Counted from the stretch's first letter, positions 41,815-50,623 are shown. The stretch: DNA of 64,000 bases from Aeromicrobium chenweiae (GCF_003065605.1 NZ_CP026952.1:2790001-2854000); one strand, 5' to 3'. Program-made: numbers and translations. Notes: a model not told the origin generated them from the sequence alone.

Positions 41815-41829
41815 CGGGCATAGTGCCCG
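41815..41829. promoter_or_regulatory. Palindrome CGGGCA-TAG-TGCCCG upstream of the GlcG-like gene
   Basis: Perfect 6-bp arms with a 3-bp centre, located 81-95 bp upstream of the GlcG-like start. One strand contains CACTATGCCCG, which also occurs exactly upstream of the diiron oxidase (34776-34786). Candidate operator of the neighbouring PucR regulator. Confidence 0.5.
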
Positions 41830-41875
41830 AAGATCGGCCTGCTCCCTGTGAGATGTGCACTGAACGATCTGTCGG

Positions 41876-43597
41876 TCAGGAGGGCGGCGACAGCTCCTCG
41901 TCGAGAGCGCCCACCACGTCGTTCAGCGCGGTGATGTGGTGGGCGAGCCAGACCATGAACTGCGCCTCGGTGGTGCGGACGTCCATCTGCAGCGCACGGG
42001 AGGCCCTCTCCAGCTTGTAGAGCATCGTGTTGCGGTGCAGGTGCAGTCGACGAGCCGTGGCGTTGAGGTTTCCGGACTCCTCGATGTAGGCGAGCACGAG
42101 CTCCTCGAGGTTGCCGCTCTGGCCGTCCATCCGCTTGAGGGGCGTGAGCATCTCGGCGGCGAACGACTGGCCGGCCGCACTGGTGGCCGCCTCCTCGATC
42201 GCGGCGAAGACGCGCAGATCCGCGTACGAGCACACCTCGGCGGCGTTCACCCGTCGAGCGAGGCCATCTGCGGTCCGCGCTTCCCGATAGCTCATGGCCA
42301 CCCCCATCGCGCCGTTGAACGGACGCCCGTACGAGACCCGCACGTCGTCCCACAGGCGCTGCCGCATGGCGCGATGCAGCTGGGTCCCGAAGGTCATGAG
42401 CTCCTCGTTGACCCGTCCGGGGTCGCGGTCCGGACCGCGACGCCCCCTCATCTGCCTGACGACGACCACCATCGACCCGATGATCGCCGTCAGCGTGCAC
42501 AGGTCGTCCGAAGCCACGGACTGGACGGCTCGCTCGGCCTCCCGGCCGATGCGATGCGCGAAGGCGTCCTGGGGGTTGAACGCCGGCGTGGTCACGATGA
42601 AGACCGCGAATCGCCCGTCGACGGGCAACCGATAGTGCTCGGCCCGGGCCACGAGCTCGAGCTGATCGGTGAAACGGCCGTGCAGCAGCGTGTGCACGAA
42701 GTCGTTGCGGGCGCGCTCCTCTGCCTCGCGGACCGACTGCATGCGCAGGAGCTCGCTGCCGGTCAGACTCACGCCCTGCTCGATCATCACCCGGTGCTGA
42801 GCGAGGTCGTGCTGCGGGACGGGATGCCCGGGCTCGACGAGGATGAGCAAGCCGTAGGGAGCACCGGCGATGCGCACGGGCGCGAGAACCGCCTGGATCG
42901 TGGAACCGTCGATCTCCATCGTGACGACCTCGACGTCGTGCCCCACGCCCATGCTGTTGGTCCGCGCCGGCGTCGCCAGCAGCTCCACGATGCGGTCGAC
43001 GGCGGCGGGAGCCAGCCCGGCACGACTGCTCGGGGGCGACGCCTCGGTCAACAGCTCGGCGTTGGTCCCGACGATCAGGACGGTGGTGTCGGACAGCTGT
43101 GCCATCGTCTGCGCCAGTGCGGCCAGGCCGCCGCCGCGTGCGAAGACGTCGCCCAGGATGCGGTGCACGCGGATCCCGTACTCCAGCACGTGCGTGTCCT
43201 GCGCGAGCACCTTGGTCGCGACCAGCCGACTCGCCTCGCGGAAGGTGACGCGGGAACCGACGGCCAGCAGCGGGACCCCCGTTTCGTCGGCGGCCTGGAT
43301 CGCGTCGAGGAGATCGTCCTGGTCACGTTCGTCGACGCAGGAGACGACGAGCATGGCGGCGCCGTGCTCGGCGAGCCTGTGGACGATCTCCCCGACGTCC
43401 CCAGCGGAGAACTGGCCCAGCGGGAGGTGGACGGCCGCCCCGCTGTACTCGTCCCCCGAGTCGATGGACATCGTCTCAGGCGCAAGGAAGGGGACGCACC
43501 AGGCGACCGTGTTGTCGATGCCGGAGCCGCCGCCGACAAGGGCGTTGCGGAAGAGGTCCTCGTCGAGCAGCCGCTCGACCGTGACGCCCACGCTCAC
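41876..43597 (-). CDS. PucR family transcriptional regulator
   Basis: 573-residue PucR-type regulator. The N-terminal PucR sensory domain (about residues 1-130, starting VTVERLLDEDLF) is followed by a middle ligand or GGDEF-like region. The C-terminal HTH_30 helix-turn-helix has the signature NATARRLHLHRNTMLYKLERA near residue 520 (shown in part). Family members usually activate nitrogen-compound or amino-acid catabolic operons in response to a pathway metabolite. It stands at the right edge of the island and is the obvious local regulator. GTG 43597 is used; no clear ribosome site is present. Confidence 0.9.
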   Translation of the reverse strand: MSVGVTVERLLDEDLFRNALVGGGSGIDNTVAWCVPFLAPETMSIDSGDEYSGAAVHLPLGQFSAGDVGEIVHRLAEHGAAMLVVSCVDERDQDDLLDAIQAADETGVPLLAVGSRVTFREASRLVATKVLAQDTHVLEYGIRVHRILGDVFARGGGLAALAQTMAQLSDTTVLIVGTNAELLTEASPPSSRAGLAPAAVDRIVELLATPARTNSMGVGHDVEVVTMEIDGSTIQAVLAPVRIAGAPYGLLILVEPGHPVPQHDLAQHRVMIEQGVSLTGSELLRMQSVREAEERARNDFVHTLLHGRFTDQLELVARAEHYRLPVDGRFAVFIVTTPAFNPQDAFAHRIGREAERAVQSVASDDLCTLTAIIGSMVVVVRQMRGRRGPDRDPGRVNEELMTFGTQLHRAMRQRLWDDVRVSYGRPFNGAMGVAMSYREARTADGLARRVNAAEVCSYADLRVFAAIEEAATSAAGQSFAAEMLTPLKRMDGQSGNLEELVLAYIEESGNLNATARRLHLHRNTMLYKLERASRALQMDVRTTEAQFMVWLAHHITALNDVVGALDEELSPPS

Positions 43598-43733
43598 CGG
43601 CGGTCCATGCCCCGGGCACCTCGCCCGTCCACAGCGCGTGGGACACCTGCGTCTCGAACGTTGTCACCCATGGGCCCACCGTAGCGAACGGCGGGGGCTG
43701 CACGGCGCGACGCCGCAAGGCAGTCCCGCGGCG

Positions 43734-44558
43734 CTATCCGAGCAGCTTCCCGTACTCCTCCGGATCGGTCGTGTGGGCGCCGAGGTGGAACGCCTCGCTC
43801 TTGCCGGTGCCGTGATAGTCGCTGGAGCCTGTCGTCACGAGGTCGAGATCGGCGGCGATCCGGCGCAGGCCGCGTCGCGCCTCCTCGTCGTGGTCGTTGT
43901 GGTCGACCTCGATGCCGTCGAGACCCGCCTCAGCCAGGGTCTCGAACGCGTCGGCGGTCAGCACCTTGTCGCTGCCTCGCGACCACGGGTGGGCCACGAC
44001 GGCCTTGCCCCCGGCGGCCTTCAGCAGCCGGACCGCCTCGATCAGAGGCGCGGCGTACCGCTCCACGTGCGCCTTGCCGCCGGAGTTGAGCCAGCCCCGG
44101 AACGCCTCGTCGCGGTGAGCGATGTAGCCCTTCGCGACCATGGCGTCGGCGATGTGCGGGCGCCCGGAGGCCGCGGCGTCGACCGACTGCGCGGCGACGT
44201 CGGCCATCGTGATGTCGATCCCGTGCTCGGCCAGCCTGGCGAGCATCTGCGGCAGGCGCTGCTCACGCCCGCCCAGCACCCGGTCCAGCTCGGCGAGCAG
44301 CGGGACGTCGGTGGGGTCGAACTCGTAGCCGAGCAGGTGCACGCTCTCCCCGTGGAACCAGGTCGAGACCTCGATGCCGCGCACGACGTGGAGGCCGATC
44401 GACTCCCCCGCCTCCACCGCGTCGTCCCAACCGGTGGTGGCGTCGTGGTCGGTGAGCGCCACGACGTCCAGGCCTGCCGCCTTGGCGTTGGCGACGAGCT
44501 CTGCGGGGCTGTCGGTGCCGTCCGAACGGTTCGAGTGGGTGTGGAGGTCGATGCGCAC
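43734..44558 (-). CDS. PHP-domain phosphoesterase (YciV/RNase AM-like)
   Basis: 274-residue PHP-fold metal-dependent phosphoesterase. The metal-binding segments are DLHTHSNRSDG at the N-terminus, DHD near residue 40, HIADAMV near residue 130, VAHPWSRGS near residue 193 and DYHGTG near residue 247. Relatives hydrolyse 3',5'-bisphosphonucleotides or trim RNA 5' ends. It starts at GTG 44558, 6 nt behind a TAGCCT -10, in a 29-bp gap after the lipoprotein gene. Its internal part is duplicated as a truncated copy at 30561-30769. The island ends just downstream of this gene. Confidence 0.9.
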   Translation of the reverse strand: MRIDLHTHSNRSDGTDSPAELVANAKAAGLDVVALTDHDATTGWDDAVEAGESIGLHVVRGIEVSTWFHGESVHLLGYEFDPTDVPLLAELDRVLGGREQRLPQMLARLAEHGIDITMADVAAQSVDAAASGRPHIADAMVAKGYIAHRDEAFRGWLNSGGKAHVERYAAPLIEAVRLLKAAGGKAVVAHPWSRGSDKVLTADAFETLAEAGLDGIEVDHNDHDEEARRGLRRIAADLDLVTTGSSDYHGTGKSEAFHLGAHTTDPEEYGKLLG

Positions 44559-44564
44559 GGCGTC

Positions 44565-44570
44565 AGGCTA
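44565..44570 (-). promoter_or_regulatory. -10 hexamer TAGCCT of the PHP gene
   Basis: Minus-strand TAGCCT followed by 6 nt and the GTG start: leaderless geometry inside the short gap behind the lipoprotein gene. Confidence 0.5.
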
Positions 44571-44587
44571 TCGGCTCCGACCGGCGC

Positions 44588-45298
44588 TCACCCGAGACGA
44601 CCGATGTACTCCTCGGTGACCTTGCGCGCCAGCGCCTCGGCGTCGCCGGCCCGCTCCTCGGCGTCGAGCACCGACGCGACGACCTGCAGCGTCGTGTTGC
44701 CGTTCCAAAGATGCATGGCGACGCGGACGACCGGCCCCGAGTCGGTGTGGCCCTGCGGATTGGTCAGCACCTCCTCGCGCCGCCCGACGTAGCCCTGCCA
44801 CCCGCCCATCGTCAGGTCGTCGATGGTGCCCACACCCTTCGAGCCGAAGGAGTAGGACGTCTCCGAGGTGTTCTCGCCCTTGGTCGCGAAGTTGCCGACG
44901 AAGGGCTCCTCCTTCGCGCGACCCTCTGCCACGGCCCGCTCGGCGGCAGAGGGGTCCTTCCAGGCCTCCGCCGTCACCTGCAGGTCCTCCGGCAGGACGT
45001 AGGCGCCGTAACGCTTCTTGACCTGCTCGCCGGTGAGCGACGGCTCGAGCTCCACGCCCACGCTCACCCTGTTCCGGTGCGCCCGGCAGAACGCCTCCCC
45101 GGGACACGCGAAGACCTTCTTGTCCCCTCCCGGGACCTGGTTCGTGCGCGGCAGTGCGGCCTCCAGCTCGGCCACGGTGCGGACGGCCGGGGCGATGGTC
45201 GTGGCCGCCTTCTTCGGCGTCCCCGCGTCCGAGGACGAGCCGCCGCAGCCCGCGAGCGCCATGAGCACTGCGGCGAGAGCGGCGACGAGGCGGGTCAC
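44588..45298 (-). CDS. Putative lipoprotein of unknown function
   Basis: 236-residue exported protein. The start VTRLVAALAAVLMALAGCGG is a lipoprotein signal with lipobox LAGC (cysteine near residue 18), so it is probably anchored to the outer face of the membrane. The mature part (EAALPRTNQVPGG ... SYSFGSKGVGTIDDL) has two cysteines (FACPGEAFC) that may form a disulfide. I recognise no domain. The GTG at 45298 overlaps the phosphatase stop by 4 bp, so it is in the same operon. Confidence 0.8.
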   Translation of the reverse strand: MTRLVAALAAVLMALAGCGGSSSDAGTPKKAATTIAPAVRTVAELEAALPRTNQVPGGDKKVFACPGEAFCRAHRNRVSVGVELEPSLTGEQVKKRYGAYVLPEDLQVTAEAWKDPSAAERAVAEGRAKEEPFVGNFATKGENTSETSYSFGSKGVGTIDDLTMGGWQGYVGRREEVLTNPQGHTDSGPVVRVAMHLWNGNTTLQVVASVLDAEERAGDAEALARKVTEEYIGRLG

Positions 45299-45879
45299 GG
45301 CTGGACGTTCCACCGACGGACCACGGGAGTGCCGCGGTCCACTCCCAGCACCGAGATCGTCGAGGTGTCGAGCGCGAAGTGGCGCCCCTCGGCGACGTCG
45401 ACCTCCAGCCAGCGGGCCGCCAGCGCCCGCAGGGAGTGGCCGTGCGCGAAGACGAGCGTCTTGCCGTGCGCCGCACGTGCCCGGGCGACGACCCGGTCGA
45501 GGCGCTCGGCGACCTCGGCGGCGCTCTCGCCGTTCGGGCTCGGGTGGGACCAGACGGACCAACCGGGCACGGACTCCTGGATCTCCGGCGTCGTCAGGCC
45601 CTCGTAGTCTCCGTACGCCCACTCCGCGAGGTCCTCGTCGGGCTCGGCGTCGGGGAAGCCGGCCAGCTCAGCGGTACGCCGCGCGCGCTGGCGCGGGCTG
45701 GTCAGCACCTGCGCGAAGTCGAACTCGGCGAGCACCGGCGCGAGCGTCCGCGCACCGGCCTCCCCGACCGGCGTGAGCGGCAGGTCGGTCGTGGAGGTGT
45801 GCTGACCGCTGCGGCTCCACTCGGTCTCACCGTGGCGCACCAGCCAGAGCTGGTCCTCGAGGTCGGCCGGCGAGCTCAT
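45295..45879 (-). CDS. Histidine phosphatase family protein
   Basis: 194-residue histidine phosphatase (phosphoglycerate mutase-like). The catalytic RHG is in WLVRHGETEWSR at residues 14-16; the second histidine is in LVFAHGHSLRAL. An acid residue is expected in AEWAYGDYEG. Its specificity cannot be read. ATG overlaps the MaoC-type stop (ATGA) and its own stop overlaps the lipoprotein start (GTGA), so all three are translationally coupled. Confidence 0.9.
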   Translation of the reverse strand: MSSPADLEDQLWLVRHGETEWSRSGQHTSTTDLPLTPVGEAGARTLAPVLAEFDFAQVLTSPRQRARRTAELAGFPDAEPDEDLAEWAYGDYEGLTTPEIQESVPGWSVWSHPSPNGESAAEVAERLDRVVARARAAHGKTLVFAHGHSLRALAARWLEVDVAEGRHFALDTSTISVLGVDRGTPVVRRWNVQP

Positions 45880-46913
45880 CGCGGCACGAGCGCCCAGTAG
45901 TCGAGGTCCAGCAGGACCCCGGGTGCGTACTTGCCGTCCTCGCCGCGCAGGGTCATGGTCGAGTCACGCCCCTTGGTCGCGACCAGTCGCAGCCGCAGGG
46001 CTCCGACGCCGGGCGCGGAGGTGTCGGCCTTGTCCAGCACCTCCGACCACGCGTAGACCGTGTCGCCCGCGAGCGCCGGCGCAGTGTGCGCCCCGGCGTT
46101 GATCGCGGCGATGAGCTGGGCGTTGGCCAGGCCGTTGAACGACAGCGCCCGGGCCATCGAGATGATGTGTCCGCCGTACACCAGACGGGTGCCGTCAGGC
46201 CGTGCCTCCGTGCTGAAGTGGACCTTCGCGGTGTTCTGCCACAGCCGGGTCGCGAGCATGTGCTCGGGATCGGTCAGGGTCACACCGTCGACGTGGTCGA
46301 TCGTCTCGCCGACCTCGTAGTCGTCGAAGCGGTGCGTCTCGCCGGCCGCGGCGAAGTCGTACGCGCTGAAGTCGAGTCCCTCGGGGATGACGAGATCGGC
46401 GGGGTCGACCGCGGGCGCGAGCTCGGGGACGACCGTCTCCGGCGCGGGGGCAGCGGCGTCACGCTTGTGCACCATGACCCACCGGGCCCAGTCGAGCGCG
46501 ACCTCCCCACGCTGGTTGGTCGCGGTGGACCGCACGTAGACGACGCCGGTCCTGCCGTTGGAGTTCTCCTTGAGACCGATCACCTCCGAGGAGGTGCGCA
46601 GCGTGTCGCCGGGAACGACCGGACGGTGGAACCGGCACTCGGCGTAGCCGAGGTTCGCGACCGCGTTGAGCGAGACGTCCGGGACGGTCTTCCCGAACGC
46701 GATGTGGAACGCGATGAGCTCCTCCACCGGGGCCGGGGACAGGCCGACGGACGCGGCGAACTCCGCCGAGGAGGCGACCGCGAACCTCGTCGGGTAGAGC
46801 GCGCCGTACATCGCCCGGTCGCCCTCGGTGACGGTGCGGGGCGTCGCGTGCTCGAGCACCTGCCCGACCTTGAAGTCCTCGAAGAAGTTGCCGGCGTTGG
46901 TCTTGGTGGTCAT
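45876..46913 (-). CDS. Double hot-dog MaoC-type dehydratase (mesaconyl-CoA hydratase-like)
   Basis: 345-residue protein with two MaoC-like hot-dog halves (about residues 10-160 and 195-340). The hydratase residues are expected in the second half near HFSTEARPDG and YGGHIISMARAL. It resembles the two-domain mesaconyl/methylmalyl-CoA dehydratases. It probably hydrates an enoyl- or mesaconyl-CoA made by the acyl-CoA dehydrogenase encoded upstream. The ATG at 46913 (TTKTNAGNFFEDF) has an AGGAG about 11 bp upstream; the longer open frame is unlikely. Confidence 0.82.
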   Translation of the reverse strand: MTTKTNAGNFFEDFKVGQVLEHATPRTVTEGDRAMYGALYPTRFAVASSAEFAASVGLSPAPVEELIAFHIAFGKTVPDVSLNAVANLGYAECRFHRPVVPGDTLRTSSEVIGLKENSNGRTGVVYVRSTATNQRGEVALDWARWVMVHKRDAAAPAPETVVPELAPAVDPADLVIPEGLDFSAYDFAAAGETHRFDDYEVGETIDHVDGVTLTDPEHMLATRLWQNTAKVHFSTEARPDGTRLVYGGHIISMARALSFNGLANAQLIAAINAGAHTAPALAGDTVYAWSEVLDKADTSAPGVGALRLRLVATKGRDSTMTLRGEDGKYAPGVLLDLDYWALVPR

Positions 46914-46938
46914 TGCGGAGACGCTCCTGGGTGCGGGA

Positions 46939-47421
46939 TCAGGCGAACGGGTTCGCAGTGTTGCCGGGCATCTTGGCGAGCAGCGCCTGGCCGGCGGACA
47001 GGTGCTTGTGCTCGACGAGGATCTCGTACTTCGTGGCGACGACCTTCTGGACCGAGCTGAAGTCGCGCTGCCCGCGCGTCGCGGCGTAGCCGAGGCCACC
47101 GGAGATCAGGCCGAAGACGATGCCGAACGCGATGCCGCCGAGGATCGTCGCGACGGCCGAGCTGCCCTCGGCGAACAGGCTGAGGACCAGGCCGATGAGC
47201 AGCCCGAGCCAGGCGCCGGACGCGGCGCCCGCGGAGAGCACGCGCCCCCAGGTCAGCCGCCCCGTCACCCGCTCGACCTGGCGCAGCTCCGTGCCGACGA
47301 TCAGCACGTTCTCCACCGGGAAGTCCTCGTCCGACAGGTAGTCGACGGCCTTCTGCGCGTCGGCGTACTTGTCGTAGATCCCGAGGGACTGTGGGTACTC
47401 CAGCGAGAAGATCTCGGCCAT
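46939..47421 (-). CDS. General stress protein 17M-like membrane-associated protein
   Basis: 160-residue protein. The N-terminal YflT-type stress domain spans about residues 12-50 (SLGIYDKYADAQKAVDYL) and is followed by two adjacent hydrophobic hairpins with Gly-rich helices (about residues 68-120), suggesting membrane insertion. Function unknown; family members are induced by stress. It lies 25 bp from the MaoC-type start and 32 bp from the acyl-CoA dehydrogenase stop on the same strand, so it may be co-transcribed with them. Confidence 0.78.
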   Translation of the reverse strand: MAEIFSLEYPQSLGIYDKYADAQKAVDYLSDEDFPVENVLIVGTELRQVERVTGRLTWGRVLSAGAASGAWLGLLIGLVLSLFAEGSSAVATILGGIAFGIVFGLISGGLGYAATRGQRDFSSVQKVVATKYEILVEHKHLSAGQALLAKMPGNTANPFA

Positions 47422-47453
47422 GGTTGCCTCCAGAGGCGAAGTCGTCGTGAAGG

Positions 47454-48647
47454 CTACAGCTTGTAGTCCTTCAGGAGTGCTCGGCCGATGATCATCTTCT
47501 GGATGTCGGACGTGCCTTCACCAATGAGCATGAACGCGGCCTCGCGGTAGAGGCGCTCGATCTCGTACTCCTTGGAGTAACCGTAGCCGCCATGGATGCG
47601 GAACGAGTCCTGCACGACCTCGTTGCAGTACTCCGAGGCGATCATCTTGGCCATGCCGGCCTCGACGTCGTTGCGCTTGCCGGCGTCCTTGAGGCGGGCG
47701 GCCTTGACGACCATGGCGTGGGCCGTCTCGACCTTGGTGCCCATCTCGGCCAGGCGGAACAAGATCGCCTGGTGCTGCGCGATGGGCTTGCCGAACGTCT
47801 CACGCTGTTGCGCGTACGCGATGCCGAGCTCGAACGCGCGGTTCGCGATGCCGACGGCGCGGGCGCCGACGTTGACGCGACCCACCTCGACGCCGTCCAT
47901 CATCTGGTAGAAGCCCTTGCCGGGGACGCCGCCGAGGATCTGGTCCGCGGAGCTCTTGTGCTTCTCCAGGATCATCTCGGTCGTGTCGATGCCCTTGTAG
48001 CCCATCTTGTCGATCTTGCCCGGGATCGTGATGCCCTGGGCCGTCTCGCCGAAGCCGGCTTCCTTCTCGATCAGGAACGTCGTCATGTTCTTGTAGACGC
48101 TGTCCTCGCCCTCGTCGGTCTTGACCAGGACCGCGACGAGCGTGGACGAGCCACCGTTGGTCAGCCACATCTTCTGGCCGGTGATCTCGTAGCCACCGTC
48201 GTCGAGCTTGGTCGCCTTGGTCGAGATCGCCGAGACGTCCGAGCCCAGCGACGGCTCGCTCATGGAGAACGCTCCCCGGACCTCCCCGGTGGCCATCTTG
48301 GGCAAGTACTTGGCCTTCTGCTCGTCCGTGCCGTGCTGCATCAGCAGGTACGCCACGATGAAGTGCGTGTTGATGACGCCCGAGACGCTCATCCAGCCGC
48401 GCGCGATCTCCTCGACCACCAGGGCGTACGTCAGCAGGCTCTCACCCAGTCCACCGAACTCCTCGGGGATCATCAGGCCGAAGATGCCGAGCTCCTTGAG
48501 GCCCTCGACGATGTCGGTGGGGTACTCGTCCTTGTGCTCCAGGTCGGTCGCGACCGGGATGATCTCCTTCTCGACGAACTGCCGGACGAGCTTGAGGATC
48601 TCCTGCTGATCCTCGGTGAGACCTTCGGTGCTGACCAGACGACCCAT
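47454..48647 (-). CDS. Acyl-CoA dehydrogenase
   Basis: 397-residue acyl-CoA dehydrogenase. FAD and substrate motifs are AFSMSEPSLGSDV, KMWLTNGG and the late HGGYGYSKEYEIERLYREA. The catalytic glutamate is in the last-quarter position typical of short- or medium-chain enzymes (RDA-like YEI segment), but chain length cannot be set. It is the first gene of the run toward the PHP gene. It starts at ATG 48647 with a GGGAG site further upstream. It catalyses the first step of beta-oxidation or amino-acid catabolism. Confidence 0.9.
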   Translation of the reverse strand: MGRLVSTEGLTEDQQEILKLVRQFVEKEIIPVATDLEHKDEYPTDIVEGLKELGIFGLMIPEEFGGLGESLLTYALVVEEIARGWMSVSGVINTHFIVAYLLMQHGTDEQKAKYLPKMATGEVRGAFSMSEPSLGSDVSAISTKATKLDDGGYEITGQKMWLTNGGSSTLVAVLVKTDEGEDSVYKNMTTFLIEKEAGFGETAQGITIPGKIDKMGYKGIDTTEMILEKHKSSADQILGGVPGKGFYQMMDGVEVGRVNVGARAVGIANRAFELGIAYAQQRETFGKPIAQHQAILFRLAEMGTKVETAHAMVVKAARLKDAGKRNDVEAGMAKMIASEYCNEVVQDSFRIHGGYGYSKEYEIERLYREAAFMLIGEGTSDIQKMIIGRALLKDYKL

Positions 48648-48745
48648 CGTGGGGGCTCCCTACGGTTGCTGCGGCGATGACCCGCTGACTGTACCGACAG
48701 CGCGGCGCGTCGTCGCGGGGTCGGCCAAGTGACGTGGGCCACCCC

Positions 48746-49615
48746 TCACTCGGCCAGGACGACCTCCGGCGGCGTGCGCCGCGTGACCACCACGACCAGC
48801 CCGACCAGGATGAGTCCCAGGCCGGCGTACACCCCCAGCGGCGGGGTCTGGTCGAGGAAGATGCCGGCCAGCACCGCCGCGCCCGGCACCTCGAGCAGCA
48901 ACAGGAGGGAGATGAGGCCGGGGCTCATGACCGCCAGCAGGTGGTTGAGGACCGAGTGGCCGAGCAGCTGCGCGCAGATCGTGACCCCGATGATCGCGAG
49001 CCACGTGCGTCCGCTGAAGTCGATCATCTCGACCTGCGCCACCAGGGCTCCGACGGCGAGCGCCACCGCGCAGATGCCGTAGCAGGCGAACGTGTAGGCC
49101 GAGGTCGAGATGGTCTCGCGCACCCGGCTGCCGGCCATCAGGTACAGCGCCGCGGTCAGACCGCCCAGGAGCGCGAGCAGGTCGCCGATGAGGGCCCGCG
49201 CGGACAGTGAGAAGTCGACGCCGGTGATGACGAGCACGCCCACGACCGCCACGCCGATGCCCACCACGACCGCCGGCTTGGCGACGTCCCCCCGCAGACG
49301 GTCGATGATCACGACGAAGACGACCTGCATGCTGACCATCGCGGTGGCCGCCGCGACGGACGTCATCTTCAAGGAGCTGCACCACGTCGCGAAGTGCGCC
49401 GCGAGCATGAGACCGGCGAAGCCGACCGTCCGCCAGCCGTCGCGGCCGAGACCGGCGAGCTCGTGCCGAACCGGCACCGCGAACGGGGCGACCGCGAGCG
49501 TCCCGAGCGCGTTGCGCCAGAACGCGATCGCCAGCGCCGGGGCGGCCGCTCCTGCCATGAGGGGCCCCGATGCCGAGACCCCGAGGATGGCGACGACGGC
49601 GAGGAGGGCGTTCAC
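48746..49615 (-). CDS. EamA/DMT family permease
   Basis: 289-residue drug/metabolite transporter with ten membrane helices in two EamA repeats. Repeat one shows FWRNALGTLAVAPF; repeat two shows LLLEVPGAAVLAGIFL. The cargo is unknown. The GTG at 49615 (VNALLAVVAILG) begins directly at the first membrane helix, 6 nt after a CAGACT hexamer, a weak leaderless -10. The longer frame to 49672 adds a basic segment and is less likely. Confidence 0.85.
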   Translation of the reverse strand: MNALLAVVAILGVSASGPLMAGAAAPALAIAFWRNALGTLAVAPFAVPVRHELAGLGRDGWRTVGFAGLMLAAHFATWCSSLKMTSVAAATAMVSMQVVFVVIIDRLRGDVAKPAVVVGIGVAVVGVLVITGVDFSLSARALIGDLLALLGGLTAALYLMAGSRVRETISTSAYTFACYGICAVALAVGALVAQVEMIDFSGRTWLAIIGVTICAQLLGHSVLNHLLAVMSPGLISLLLLLEVPGAAVLAGIFLDQTPPLGVYAGLGLILVGLVVVVTRRTPPEVVLAE

Positions 49616-49681
49616 CGGGCCAGTCTGCCGTGCCGCTCCGCGCTCGGCCCGCCGACCACCCCCGGCCCGCACGCGTCGTGA

Positions 49682-50611
49682 TCAGCCGAGCGCGACGGGC
49701 AGCAGGCCCCGGGGCGTGCGCCCGGCGATCTCGTCCAGCGCCGACTGCAGGGTCTCGTGCTCGAACACGAAACCGCTGTCCACCAGTGCTCGCGACGCGA
49801 CCCAGCGACTCTTGAGGACCAGCTCGGCCTCGGTGCGGATGATCCGCGCGCCCATCTCGAGGAGCCACTGCGGCTCCGGAAGACCACGGCGCCGCCCCAA
49901 CGTCGTACGCACCCGGCGCATCAGCTCGGCGTTCATGACGACCTCGGGCGCCGCGACGTTGACCGGTCCGCTCAGCTCGGGGTGCCCGTGCAGGTGCACG
50001 ATCGACCGAGCGACGTCCTCCACGTGGACCCAGCTGAAGCGCTGGGCACCGTCGCCCATCCGGCCACCGAAGCCGATGCGCGCCAGGTTGATGAAGGGGT
50101 TGATCGCTCCCCCGCCGGCGCCGAGGACGATCGTCATCCGCAGCGCCACCCGGCGCACGGACGTCGGAGCGGCGAACAGCTCGCGCTCCCAGGCGCGCGC
50201 GACCTCGACCGAGAGCCCCGAGCCGATCTCACCGTCGACCTCGTCCATCGGCCGGTCACGGGCATCCCGGTAGATCGTCCCGGTGCTGGCGTTGACCCAC
50301 AACGACGGCGGGCTCGCCGCCGCGGCCACGGCGCGGCCGAGCGCCGCGGTGGTGCCGACGCGCGACCGGAAGATCTCGTCCGTGTTCTGCCTGCTGTAGC
50401 GGCAGCTCACCGACCGCCCGGCGAGGTTGAGCACGAGATCGGCGCCGTCCACGGCCCGGACCAGCGCGTCCGGGTCGTCCCAGGTCGCGGTGCTCGCCTC
50501 GCCGCGGCCGATCGTCCGCACCGCGACGCCGCGCGCCTCGAGGTGCTCACGGACGTGGGTGCCGACGTACCCCGACGCCCCAGCGATGACTGCGGTCCTG
50601 AGATCTCCCAT
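49682..50611 (-). CDS. NAD-dependent epimerase-like SDR (TIGR01777/SDR39U1 type)
   Basis: 309-residue extended SDR of the SDR39U1/TIGR01777 group. The NAD site is GASGYVGTHVREHL at residues 10-23. The family ends with ASRALVDSGFVFEHETLQSALDEI, seen here in part. No membrane helix. Family function is uncertain; some act in chloroplast or heme or lipid-related pathways. The promoter region carries two KstR-like inverted repeats, so it may belong to a sterol or fatty-acid-type regulon. ATG 50611 follows a GGAGG site. Confidence 0.87.
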   Translation of the reverse strand: MGDLRTAVIAGASGYVGTHVREHLEARGVAVRTIGRGEASTATWDDPDALVRAVDGADLVLNLAGRSVSCRYSRQNTDEIFRSRVGTTAALGRAVAAAASPPSLWVNASTGTIYRDARDRPMDEVDGEIGSGLSVEVARAWERELFAAPTSVRRVALRMTIVLGAGGGAINPFINLARIGFGGRMGDGAQRFSWVHVEDVARSIVHLHGHPELSGPVNVAAPEVVMNAELMRRVRTTLGRRRGLPEPQWLLEMGARIIRTEAELVLKSRWVASRALVDSGFVFEHETLQSALDEIAGRTPRGLLPVALG

Positions 50612-50623
50612 GGCTCCTCCAGA

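Noticed and set aside
30478..43733. Integrase- or transposon-borne island
   Set aside because: No integrase, transposase, tRNA attachment site or short direct repeat is visible; the only duplication is the PHP gene segment, so homologous recombination is the simpler explanation.
43598..43733. Small gene between pucR and the PHP gene
   Set aside because: A short minus-strand frame exists but has no ribosome site, no family resemblance and runs into pucR in another frame.
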